DNA of 5,870 bases from Chthoniobacter flavus (GTDB lineage Bacteria; Verrucomicrobiota; Verrucomicrobiia; Chthoniobacterales; DYNR01), in the NCBI GenBank assembly GCA_020720945.1, contig DYNR01000149.1:1-5870 (forward strand), in the 5' to 3' direction. Below the pieces are notes generated by a model. The model did no database searches, had not been told where the DNA came from, and saw nothing but the letters and a program-made list of their open reading frames with translations. This document shows, piece by piece, positions 1-5,820 of this stretch (its first letter is position 1; every line of letters begins with the position of its first letter). A program made the position numbers and the translations under genes.

Positions 1-14
1 GATTCAGGTTTCAT
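1..14 (-). CDS. Start of the next operon gene, partial; expected ArsG-type (CcdA-like) permease
   Basis: On the minus strand an ATG at 14-12 opens a frame reading MKPE and then leaves the window. It is preceded by a clear Shine-Dalgarno sequence six bases upstream and lies 21 bases after the arsF stop, so a further co-transcribed gene is well supported. Its identity is not visible. In ars operons that carry arsE and arsF, the following gene is usually arsG, a polytopic CcdA-like membrane protein implicated in export of trivalent aromatic arsenicals. The arsG assignment rests only on gene order, because four residues carry no family signal. Confidence 0.6.
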
Positions 15-20
15 TCCTAT

Positions 21-25
21 CTCCT
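21..25 (-). promoter_or_regulatory. Ribosome binding site of the gene leaving the window at base 1
   Basis: The minus strand reads AGGAG here, six bases before the ATG at 14. This is a textbook Shine-Dalgarno match and the main reason to accept the ATG as a real start despite the very short visible frame. It contrasts with the poor sites in front of arsE and arsF and the missing sites in front of arsC and lpdA. Confidence 0.7.
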
Positions 26-35
26 GATCCCCCAC

Positions 36-485
36 TCAACGAATCGCCGAAAGAACATACCCCTCAAACTCCTCGGGGTCCTTCAACTTGAGCCACACAT
101 CCTGCAAATTTTTCCAGCGAACCTCTTTCCCCCCCTCTCGCACAGACACGACCACCGTCTTGCTCACAAGGCTATACTCATCCGTAAAATGCTGATTCTC
201 TGGACGATCCAAATTGACAACCCGAAAAACTACCTTTCCCCCTCCCCCTTCTTTCTCAAATTTTTCCACCGCCTGCCGCGTCATTGCTTCAATTTTTAAA
301 CAGGACGGGCAACGGACATCTGTCGTGAAATAGGTGACAACCACCCCATCGGCAGGCAACGGATCTTTTGCTTCTTCTGCCAAAACCACCGGGGCAGCAC
401 CCGCCGCATCCACCCTCCGCTTCACGGCGACCCCCGCCCCGACAACCGCCAACCCGAGCAAACAGAACACGAGAATTTTTTTCAT
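36..485 (-). CDS. arsF: ArsF family membrane-anchored thioredoxin-like protein
   Basis: This 149-residue protein has a positively charged start (MKK), a hydrophobic segment at about residues 4-21 and then RR. That indicates a signal anchor or uncleaved signal placing the rest outside the cytoplasmic membrane. The remainder looks like a thioredoxin fold with a CPSC redox motif (C59, C62) after a beta strand (VVVTYF), and the PENQHFTDEYSLVSKTVVVS segment (about residues 95-114) typical of the ArsF family. ArsF homologues, together with ArsE, have been associated with reduction of nitroaromatic arsenicals. A role as redox partner of a CcdA-like ArsG is equally plausible. The gene starts one base after the arsE stop and has no strong ribosome site of its own, so translational coupling is likely. 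The family call is fairly secure, the substrate is not. Confidence 0.82.
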   Translation of the reverse strand: MKKILVFCLLGLAVVGAGVAVKRRVDAAGAAPVVLAEEAKDPLPADGVVVTYFTTDVRCPSCLKIEAMTRQAVEKFEKEGGGGKVVFRVVNLDRPENQHFTDEYSLVSKTVVVSVREGGKEVRWKNLQDVWLKLKDPEEFEGYVLSAIR

Positions 486-486
486 T

Positions 487-723
487 TCAGCTTTGCAAAA
501 GTCTTTTCATCTCGTCGGACGACGGCACTTTTCCCGAAACTTTCAACACCCCGTCCACCAGCAACGCCGGCGTGACCATCACCCCAAAATCGGCGAACCG
601 CATCATATCCGATATTTTTTCAAACTCATATTCCAACCCGAGTTCCTCTGCCGCTTTTTTCGCCGTTTCTGCCAGCGTGTCGCACTTCGCACACCCCGTC
701 CCCAACACTTGTAGTTTCTTCAT
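487..723 (-). CDS. arsE: ArsE-like small thioredoxin family protein
   Basis: This 78-residue cytoplasmic protein has no signal or membrane segment. It begins MKKLQVLGTGCAKC, giving a redox or metal-binding CxxC motif at C11 and C14 right after the first strand. A TP pair at T51-P52 is the expected cis-proline loop of the thioredoxin fold. Size and pattern match the minimal thioredoxin/glutaredoxin-like family typified by MTH895 and TM0996. Such proteins are common in ars operons; upstream of arsF this one is called ArsE, proposed to work with ArsF in reducing nitroaromatic arsenicals. It lies 31 bases after acr3 and abuts arsF. The leader is only a purine run (AAAGAAAGAAAA) without a good Shine-Dalgarno match. 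It could instead be a general thiol carrier reducing ArsC or ArsF. Confidence 0.8.
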   Translation of the reverse strand: MKKLQVLGTGCAKCDTLAETAKKAAEELGLEYEFEKISDMMRFADFGVMVTPALLVDGVLKVSGKVPSSDEMKRLLQS

Positions 724-754
724 TGTTTTCTTTCTTTTTTAGTTTTTGCCTCTG

Positions 755-1891
755 TCAAAAATCCCGCTTCCCGCAACACGCGCCCCCGCTATCGCCAGCG
801 ACTTCCTCCGTGATGTCTCCCGGAAAAAACCTTCTCCGCAACCACAAGGAAACATGCACCAAACCGATCAAAACCGGCACTTCGATCAACGGGCCGACTA
901 CTGCCGCAAACGCCACCCCGGAAGCAATCCCAAAAACAGCGATCGCCACCGCAATCGCCAATTCAAAATTGTTCCCCGCCGCCGTGAAAGCCAGCGTCGC
1001 ACTCCGCGTGTAATCTGCGCCAACAAGTTTCCCCATGAAAAAACTCACGCCAAACATGAGCACGAAATACACCACCAACGGAACCGCAATCCGCAACACA
1101 TCGAACGGCAATTCCACGATCGCATCCCCCTTGAAAGTGAACATGACCACGATCGTGAACAACAACGCCACCAGAGTAAGTGGCGAAATCGCAGGCACAA
1201 ACTTCTTGTCATACCAATCCGCCCCTTTTTTCCGCAGCAACACCGCTCGCGTCACCACCCCTGCCGCAAACGGTATGCCCAAATAAATCAGGACGCTGGA
1301 AAAAATCTCCCCTACCCCAACATCGGCCAAACTCTTCCCTTCCCCGCCGCCAACCCCCGAAAGATCAATGCCCAACAAACCGGGCAACCAAGACACAAAC
1401 ACCCATGCGTAAAACCCGAATGAAAAAATTTGAAAAACGCTGTTCAGTGCTACCAACCCCGCGCAAAACTCGGAGTTCCCTCGCGCTAACTGATTCCAAA
1501 CCAACACCATCGCTATGCACCTGGCGATACCGACCAAAATCAGCCCGACCATGTATTCCGGGTGGTTTTGCAAAAACAACACAGCCAAGCCAAACATGAG
1601 CAACGGCCCGACCACCCAGTTCTGCACGAGCGAAACAACCAAAACTTTCCAGTCCGAAAACACCCGCGGCATCTGCTCGTATTTCACTTTTGCCAACGGC
1701 GGATACATCATGAGAATCAGACCAACCGCAATCAGCAAGTTGGTCGTCCCTACCGTCACAGGAGCAAAAAACGCAGACGGATCTGCGATCAAAAAATGCC
1801 CCGCACAAACTCCCGCCGCCATCGCGACAAAAATCCAAAGCGTCAAATACCGGTCAAGCCAACCCATCCTTTTTGCTATCGAATCCTTCAT
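755..1891 (-). CDS. acr3: ACR3 family arsenite efflux permease
   Basis: This 378-residue polytopic inner-membrane protein, probably with ten membrane segments, exports arsenite (and in some members antimonite) using the proton gradient. The N-terminal LDRYLTLWIFVAMAAG is the usual ACR3 opening. The GIARCIAMVLVWN segment carries the conserved cysteine (C125) essential in studied members, and GPLIEVPVLIGLV near the C-terminus carries the conserved glutamate (E337). Length is normal. The ATG at 1891 is preceded by a weak AAAGGA; a second in-frame ATG at residue 9 is possible but would trim the conserved start. It lies 30 bases after arsP and 31 before arsE. The last residues contain a vicinal cysteine pair (GGACCGK, C372-C373) in a presumed cytoplasmic tail, not part of the core fold. 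Sometimes annotated arsB, but unrelated to E. coli ArsB. Confidence 0.95.
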   Translation of the reverse strand: MKDSIAKRMGWLDRYLTLWIFVAMAAGVCAGHFLIADPSAFFAPVTVGTTNLLIAVGLILMMYPPLAKVKYEQMPRVFSDWKVLVVSLVQNWVVGPLLMFGLAVLFLQNHPEYMVGLILVGIARCIAMVLVWNQLARGNSEFCAGLVALNSVFQIFSFGFYAWVFVSWLPGLLGIDLSGVGGGEGKSLADVGVGEIFSSVLIYLGIPFAAGVVTRAVLLRKKGADWYDKKFVPAISPLTLVALLFTIVVMFTFKGDAIVELPFDVLRIAVPLVVYFVLMFGVSFFMGKLVGADYTRSATLAFTAAGNNFELAIAVAIAVFGIASGVAFAAVVGPLIEVPVLIGLVHVSLWLRRRFFPGDITEEVAGDSGGACCGKRDF

Positions 1892-1921
1892 TCTGTTTTT
1901 CCTTTGTTTCCTACGCCTCGT

Positions 1922-3229
1922 TCACGCAAACACCACCCCGTAAATCCACCCGCAAAGAGTCGCCATCACGACGACGAGCGAGCAATAAACCACGGTTTTT
2001 TTTGCGCCAAAAATTTTCCCCAATGCCAGCATGCTGGGCAAACTCAATGCGGGCCCCGCCAACAAAAGCGCCAACGCGGGCCCTTTGCCCATCCCTCCCG
2101 CCAACAAACCTTGCACGATCGGTATCTCCGTCAGCGTGGCAAAATACATGAAAGCCCCCGCCACCGCACTAACAGAAATCGCCAAAAGGGAATTCCCTCC
2201 GACCACCGAAGCGACCCAACTCGCAGGAACCACCCCTTCCTGCCCTGGCCTACCGAGCAAAAAGCCGGAAACAAAAACTCCCGCAAACAGCATCGGCGCA
2301 ATCAGTTTTGTAAATTCCCATGTCTCGTTCCACCAGTCGCCTAACTCCCCCTCCTCTCCCGCGATAATCCAAACCAAACCTCCCGCCCCCAAAGCAAAAA
2401 TCACCTGCGCCCATCCGTGACCAAAATCTGGAGCACCCCACGCGACTGCCCCCACAACGGCGGCAACTACCCCTACCTTCCAAACCGAAGCACCGAACCA
2501 CACCACCAACGCTACACCGAGAGAGGCAGCGCAGACCCCAGACAAAACCCACTTCCACCGGGCAAAAAACCCGAAAAAACCATCCCCCGCACCCTCGCTC
2601 CAATTCGCAAAAACCAAAAGAAAAACCATCGCGCCCAACCACGCCGCCGTCTTCCACAACGGACGCCCCCCCTCCTCTTCTCCGGCCTCTTGCGGAAGCA
2701 CCTTCGCCTTCTCTTCGCGGCGAAATACCTGCGCCATGATCCACCCGATCACCACGGCAAAACCAACCGCTCCAACCGCCCTCGCCACCCCGATTTCTAC
2801 ACCCAACACCCTCGCCGTCAAAATGATACTCAACGCGCTGATGGCGGGACCGGAATACAAAAACGCGACCGCAGGACCAAGCCCCGCACCCATCCTCCAA
2901 ATCCCGGCAAACAGCGGCAACACCGTGCAGGAACAAACCGCCAAAACGGAACCCGAAACCGCCGCGACCCCATACGCCAAGCCTTTCGGCGCTCCGGGCC
3001 CCAAATACCTCATCACCGCCTCCTTGCGCACAAACACCGCAATGGCTCCGGCGATAAAAAACGCGGGAACCAAACACAAAATCACATGCTCTCTCGCATA
3101 CCACCGCAAAAGCTCAAAACCTTCCCACACCCCGCGGCGAAACGCCTCCCTCTCCAACGGCAAAAAATAACAGGCAAAAAAACCCCCAACCAACCACGCA
3201 ATCGCTTTCCACTCCTTGCCTGCTTTCAT
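1922..3229 (-). CDS. arsP: ArsP-type permease (PF03773/DUF318 family)
   Basis: This 435-residue integral membrane protein has many hydrophobic segments and a polar cytoplasmic stretch in the middle (about 170-195, REEKAKVLPQ to EEEGG). The signature CSCTVLPLFAGI lies at residues 99-110. The two halves resemble each other: GPAISALSIILTARVLG in the first matches GPALSLPSMLALGKIFG in the second, an internal duplication expected of this family. Characterised ArsP proteins (Campylobacter jejuni) export trivalent organoarsenicals such as methylarsenite and reduced roxarsone; many other members have no known substrate, so this is inferred from context. I chose the ATG at 3229 because it overlaps the arsR stop as ATGA and follows a strong ribosome site. 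The longer frame from 3277 would add 16 unlikely residues inside arsR. Confidence 0.85.
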   Translation of the reverse strand: MKAGKEWKAIAWLVGGFFACYFLPLEREAFRRGVWEGFELLRWYAREHVILCLVPAFFIAGAIAVFVRKEAVMRYLGPGAPKGLAYGVAAVSGSVLAVCSCTVLPLFAGIWRMGAGLGPAVAFLYSGPAISALSIILTARVLGVEIGVARAVGAVGFAVVIGWIMAQVFRREEKAKVLPQEAGEEEGGRPLWKTAAWLGAMVFLLVFANWSEGAGDGFFGFFARWKWVLSGVCAASLGVALVVWFGASVWKVGVVAAVVGAVAWGAPDFGHGWAQVIFALGAGGLVWIIAGEEGELGDWWNETWEFTKLIAPMLFAGVFVSGFLLGRPGQEGVVPASWVASVVGGNSLLAISVSAVAGAFMYFATLTEIPIVQGLLAGGMGKGPALALLLAGPALSLPSMLALGKIFGAKKTVVYCSLVVVMATLCGWIYGVVFA

Positions 3230-3552
3230 GCGCTCCTCCCCTTTCCTTCGACCGAACAGGCCTCCGCTTCCAAGCATTCGATGAATTGACTCACGCAGGG
3301 CAATACAATGCGGTAAAACACCTGCTGCCCCCGCTTCTCGTCAACCACGATCCCGGCATTTTTCAAAACCGACAAATGGTGGGAAACCGTGGACCAACCC
3401 ATCCCGCAACATCCGACTAGCTCGCACACGCACCGCTCGGGGAAACGCCCTAGCTCCTTAACAATGCAAACTCTTGTCTGACAAGATAATGCCCGAAATA
3501 TCTGCGCGGCGGAAACCTTCCCTCCCCCGCAACACTCCTCCTTCTTTCCCAT
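3226..3552 (-). CDS. arsR: ArsR/SmtB family arsenic-responsive repressor
   Basis: This 108-residue DNA-binding protein is expected to repress the operon until As(III) binds. The winged helix-turn-helix is plain: the recognition helix is around STVSHHLSVLKNAG (54-67) and the wing is EKRGQQVFYRI (72-82). The helix before it has CVCEL (C41, C43), matching the CVC metal site of E. coli-type ArsR, with an extra C48-C49 pair just after. The N-terminus also has a vicinal pair, C7-C8, reminiscent of the N-terminal pair in Corynebacterium glutamicum ArsR. There are 11 cysteines in 108 residues, which is unusually many. A GGAGG at 3563-3567 lies ten bases before the ATG, inside the end of arsC; the gap to arsC is five bases. 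The stop overlaps the arsP start. The likely target is the palindrome at 4030-4049. Confidence 0.95.
   Translation of the reverse strand: MGKKEECCGGGKVSAAQIFRALSCQTRVCIVKELGRFPERCVCELVGCCGMGWSTVSHHLSVLKNAGIVVDEKRGQQVFYRIVLPCVSQFIECLEAEACSVEGKGRSA
3233..3239 (-). promoter_or_regulatory. Ribosome binding site that fixes the arsP start
   Basis: The minus strand reads GGAGGAG here. The GGAGG core ends five bases before the ATG at 3229. It lies inside the last codons of arsR, consistent with an ATGA stop/start overlap and coupled translation. It argues against the earlier ATG at 3277. Confidence 0.8.
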
Positions 3553-3557
3553 AAAAA

Positions 3558-4016
3558 TTACGCCTCCCCCTCCCGAGAAAAAAAAGCCCCCCCCTGCTTC
3601 CAGCCTGCCGCATACGCACGAAAAACTTTTCCTATCTCATCTCTCACCCGCCGAAACTCCCCCAACACTTCTTCCTCCGAACCCACCGCGTGCGCGGGAT
3701 CATCGAAGCCCCAATGAAACCTCCCAACCTGCCCGGGAAACACCGGACAAACTTGATCCGCATTCCCGCAAACCGTGATCACCGTGTGAACTTCCCGACC
3801 AAAAAATTCTTCCATCGACTTGGACTCTGCCCCAGACAAGTCCACCCCGATCTCCCCCATCACCTCCACCGCCTTCGGATGCACATACCCCGCAGGCTTC
3901 GACCCCGCGCTCGCAACCTCCACAACCCCTTCTACGGCAACACGAAAAATCCCCTCCGCCATCTGGCTCCTGCAAGAATTCCCCGTGCACAAAATCAAAA
4001 TTAACGGCTTCTCCAT
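3558..4016 (-). CDS. arsC: Arsenate reductase, low-molecular-weight phosphatase type (thioredoxin-coupled)
   Basis: This 152-residue cytoplasmic enzyme reduces arsenate to arsenite. The P-loop CTGNSCRS at residues 10-17 provides the nucleophile C10 and R16. The two resolving cysteines are C83 and C90 (VCGNADQVCPVFPG). The catalytic aspartate is in the DDP motif (D105, D106, P107). These match the Staphylococcus/Bacillus thioredoxin-linked class rather than the glutaredoxin-linked E. coli type; ArsE in the same operon could be a reductant. The ATG at 4016 sits nine codons before the catalytic cysteine, as usual in the family. The open frame continues far upstream, but that part is antisense to lpdA and not ArsC-like. 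There is no Shine-Dalgarno sequence and the predicted transcription start is only 2-4 bases away, so the mRNA is probably leaderless. It is the first gene of the operon. Confidence 0.95.
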   Translation of the reverse strand: MEKPLILILCTGNSCRSQMAEGIFRVAVEGVVEVASAGSKPAGYVHPKAVEVMGEIGVDLSGAESKSMEEFFGREVHTVITVCGNADQVCPVFPGQVGRFHWGFDDPAHAVGSEEEVLGEFRRVRDEIGKVFRAYAAGWKQGGAFFSREGEA

Positions 4017-4024
4017 AGACGGAC

Positions 4025-4054
4025 AATTTATTTCGATAACTGTCGAAATGTCAA
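4025..4054 (-). promoter_or_regulatory. Promoter of the ars operon
   Basis: On the minus strand a perfect -35 box TTGACA lies at 4054-4049. Candidate -10 boxes are AATAAA (4032-4027, 16-base spacer, 4 of 6 matches) or TAAATT (4030-4025, 18-base spacer, 4 of 6 matches). Either predicts transcription starting at about 4018-4020, just before the arsC ATG at 4016. The spacer is occupied by a palindrome suited to a repressor. Confidence 0.65.
4030..4049. promoter_or_regulatory. Candidate ArsR operator (interrupted palindrome)
   Basis: The sequence is ATTTCGA, six bases, TCGAAAT: two perfect 7-base inverted arms. The dyad spacing fits dimeric winged-helix ArsR/SmtB repressors, whose known operators are interrupted palindromes of similar size. 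It lies across the -35/-10 spacer of the ars promoter, touching the -35 box, so binding would exclude RNA polymerase. Assignment to ArsR is inferred from position and from arsR being in the operon; it is not a match to a verified site. Confidence 0.65.
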
Positions 4055-4169
4055 CCGGAAATCGAACCGGACAAAAATCGCACGGCTCAAAACCACTCTC
4101 GCCCGCATCCTGCCCGCCTCGCATCTCTCCCTGCCTTTTTTCGTTTTCGCTTTCCAAACCTCCCTTTTT

Positions 4170-4188
4170 TCGCAACTTGCGCTTGCGA
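4170..4188. repeat. Inverted and direct repeat at the lpdA -35 region
   Basis: TCGCAA (4170-4175) and TTGCGA (4183-4188) form 6-base inverted arms around a 7-base centre. CTTGCG is also repeated in tandem at 4176-4187. The right arm coincides with the candidate -35 box of lpdA, so it could be a regulator site or a small hairpin. No known regulator can be assigned, and short arms like these can occur by chance. Confidence 0.35.
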
Positions 4189-4210
4189 TTCTTGCCGCCT
4201 CCGCTAAAAT
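4183..4210 (+). promoter_or_regulatory. Candidate lpdA promoter
   Basis: TTGCGA (4183-4188, 4 of 6 consensus matches), a 16-base spacer and TAAAAT (4205-4210, 5 of 6 matches) form a plausible sigma-70-type promoter. The -10 box ends only ten bases before the lpdA ATG at 4221, so transcription would begin at about 4216-4218 and leave almost no leader. This agrees with the absence of a Shine-Dalgarno sequence there. Confidence 0.5.
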
Positions 4211-4220
4211 CCCCGCCAGT

Positions 4221-5594
4221 ATGTCTTACGATCTGATTGTTATTGGTGGAGGTCCCGCTGGTTATGTTGGTGCTATCCGTGCCGCCCAGCTTGGCAAAAA
4301 AGTCGCGTGCGTGGAGATGGATCGGGCGGGGGGCACCTGCTTGAATTGGGGTTGCATCCCGACAAAAGCTCTCCTGAAAAACGCGGAGGTCTATCAGTTG
4401 CTTTCCAAACACGCCGCAAGCTTTGGACTGAAATTTGATAATTTGGAATACGACTGGAACAAAATCATCGGACGAAGCCGGGGGGTCAGCGATAACTTGG
4501 CACGGGGGATCGAGTCGCTTTTCAAAAAAAACAAGGTGGACTACATCCGCGGCCACGCAACGGTTAAAGACGCAAAATCCGTGGAAGTCACTGCCCAAAA
4601 CGGCACGAAAACAACTTGCGAAACGGCGAATATTTTGATTGCCACCGGATGCGTTTCGCGCGAAATGCCGGGCTTTCCTTTTAACGGAAAAAGCGTGATC
4701 GGCAGCAAACAGGCTCTCGTCATTCCCGAACAACCGAAGGATATTATCATCATCGGCGCAGGCGCTATCGGCATTGAGTTCGCCTATTTTTTCAACGCCT
4801 ACGGAACAAATGTCACCGTCGTGGAAATGCTGGACAAAATCCTCCCCGTGGAAGACGAAGAAGTCAGCGCGACTTTGGAAAAATCCTTGTCCAAACAAGG
4901 CATCCGGATTTTGACGGGCACGAAAGTGGAAAAAGCGGAAACGACGAACAAGGGCGTGCGCCTCAAAGTCGTCGGCAAAGCGGACGAAGTTCTGGAAGCT
5001 GCCGTCGCCCTCGTTGCCGTCGGGGTCAGCCCGCTCGTCCCCGAAGGACTCAAGCTGGATTTGGACCGCGGCTACATCAAAACGGACGACCGCTACGAGA
5101 CGAGCGTCAAGGGCGTTTATGCGGCAGGGGACATCATCGGACCTCCCTGGCTCGCCCATGTCGCCAGCTACGAAGCCGTGCAATGCGTGGAAGGAATCTT
5201 CGCGGGAACCCGCCCGAAAAAAGTCAAAGTCTTCCCTGGCTGCACCTACTGCCACCCGCAAGTCGCAAGCGTCGGCCTAACGGAAACCGCTCTCAAAGAA
5301 CGACATATCGCTTACAAAACGGGCAAATTCCCTTTCCGCGCATCGGGCAAAGCACAGGCTGTCGCCGATGACGAAGGCTTCGTAAAACTTCTCTTCGGCG
5401 CGGAAAACGGCGAGTTGCTGGGTGCCCACATCATCGGCGGCGATGCCACAGAAATGATCGCCGAACTCGGCTTGGCCCTGACTCTGGAAGCGACCCACGA
5501 GGAAATCGGTGCCACCATCCACGCCCACCCGACCCTCAGCGAAGCAATCATGGAAGCGACCCACGCCGCCGAAGGCCACGCCATCCACTTCTAA
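4221..5594 (+). CDS. lpdA: Dihydrolipoamide dehydrogenase (E3)
   Basis: This 457-residue cytoplasmic flavoprotein reoxidises dihydrolipoamide with NAD in 2-oxoacid dehydrogenase and glycine cleavage complexes. The FAD-binding GGGPAG is at 9-14, the redox disulfide GGTCLNWGCIPTK gives C40 and C45, the NAD-binding GAGAIG is at 179-184 with an acidic E202 favouring NAD, and a second FAD motif, AAGD, is at 301-304. The C-terminal dimer domain ends with HAHPTLSE, supplying the catalytic H436 and E441. All key residues are present, and length is close to the usual 460-475. It lacks the C-terminal cysteine pair and heavy-metal domain of mercuric reductase. No E1 or E2 genes are adjacent. It is divergent from the ars operon and has no Shine-Dalgarno sequence (CCCCGCCAGT precedes the ATG). 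Arsenite poisons dihydrolipoamide, so the neighbourhood may not be accidental. Confidence 0.95.
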   Translation: MSYDLIVIGGGPAGYVGAIRAAQLGKKVACVEMDRAGGTCLNWGCIPTKALLKNAEVYQLLSKHAASFGLKFDNLEYDWNKIIGRSRGVSDNLARGIESLFKKNKVDYIRGHATVKDAKSVEVTAQNGTKTTCETANILIATGCVSREMPGFPFNGKSVIGSKQALVIPEQPKDIIIIGAGAIGIEFAYFFNAYGTNVTVVEMLDKILPVEDEEVSATLEKSLSKQGIRILTGTKVEKAETTNKGVRLKVVGKADEVLEAAVALVAVGVSPLVPEGLKLDLDRGYIKTDDRYETSVKGVYAAGDIIGPPWLAHVASYEAVQCVEGIFAGTRPKKVKVFPGCTYCHPQVASVGLTETALKERHIAYKTGKFPFRASGKAQAVADDEGFVKLLFGAENGELLGAHIIGGDATEMIAELGLALTLEATHEEIGATIHAHPTLSEAIMEATHAAEGHAIHF

Positions 5595-5635
5595 AAATAC
5601 TCGGCAAGATACAACGCCCTCCCCATCGTTCCATA

Positions 5636-5820
5636 ATGTCTCGTCCGATTCTTTTTTCTGCGGAAGGCTCCCCTTTCGGTTCCTCGAAAACCTCTTCCCC
5701 TCTCAAAAAGGAGAGGGTTCTTCCCTATGTCGTCATCGGCGCAGGAGGGATGCTTTTTGCCATCAACTCCTTCTGCGTCAGGGAAATCCTCGCCATCCCC
5801 AGCGTCACCCCTCTCCCTAG
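5636..5820 (+). pseudogene. N-terminal part of a CheW-like gene, apparently interrupted
   Basis: After a polar, serine-rich leader (residues 1-28) the frame reads VLPYVVIGAGGMLFAINSFC and then VREILAIPSVTPLP, which matches the first strands of a CheW domain (typically a hydrophobic start, then VREIL and P-x-TPLP). CheW couples chemoreceptors to CheA. Only about 33 of roughly 140 domain residues are present. After P61 the resemblance stops; the frame runs on with SLSDLGRMSEENAV to a stop at 5864-5866, and neither other frame continues the domain. The break coincides with CTAG and a presumed insertion-element end. The ATG at 5636 has no Shine-Dalgarno sequence and lies 41 bases after lpdA. The rest of the gene may lie beyond the window, past an insertion. 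The domain is likely; that the gene is broken is moderately supported. Confidence 0.5.

Noticed and set aside
746..1423. Long plus-strand open frames opposite acr3 and arsP (also 1562-2344 and 2417-3289)
   Set aside because: They are rich in Pro, Arg, His and Asn with no recognisable motif, as expected for the antisense of G-rich coding sequence. The minus-strand genes have clear family motifs.
1365..1838. Cysteine-rich minus-strand frame inside acr3
   Set aside because: It is a shifted-frame shadow of acr3; its apparent cysteine richness is a by-product of the G/T-rich coding strand.
3230..3277. Longer arsP start at 3277, adding 16 residues and overlapping arsR by 52 bases
   Set aside because: The added residues are polar and unlike the family, whereas the ATG at 3229 has a strong ribosome site at the right distance and forms an ATGA overlap with the arsR stop.
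4017..5261. 567-residue minus-strand frame that would make ArsC a large fusion protein
   Set aside because: Everything upstream of the ATG at 4016 is promoter DNA and the antisense of lpdA; it shows no domain, and ArsC alone is full length.
4221..5594. Mercuric reductase as an alternative identity for the flavoprotein
   Set aside because: There is no C-terminal cysteine pair and no heavy-metal domain, while the HAHPTLSE ending and general sequence are those of dihydrolipoamide dehydrogenase.
5595..5635. Possible terminator between lpdA and the CheW-like gene
   Set aside because: The 41 bases contain no convincing hairpin followed by a T run.
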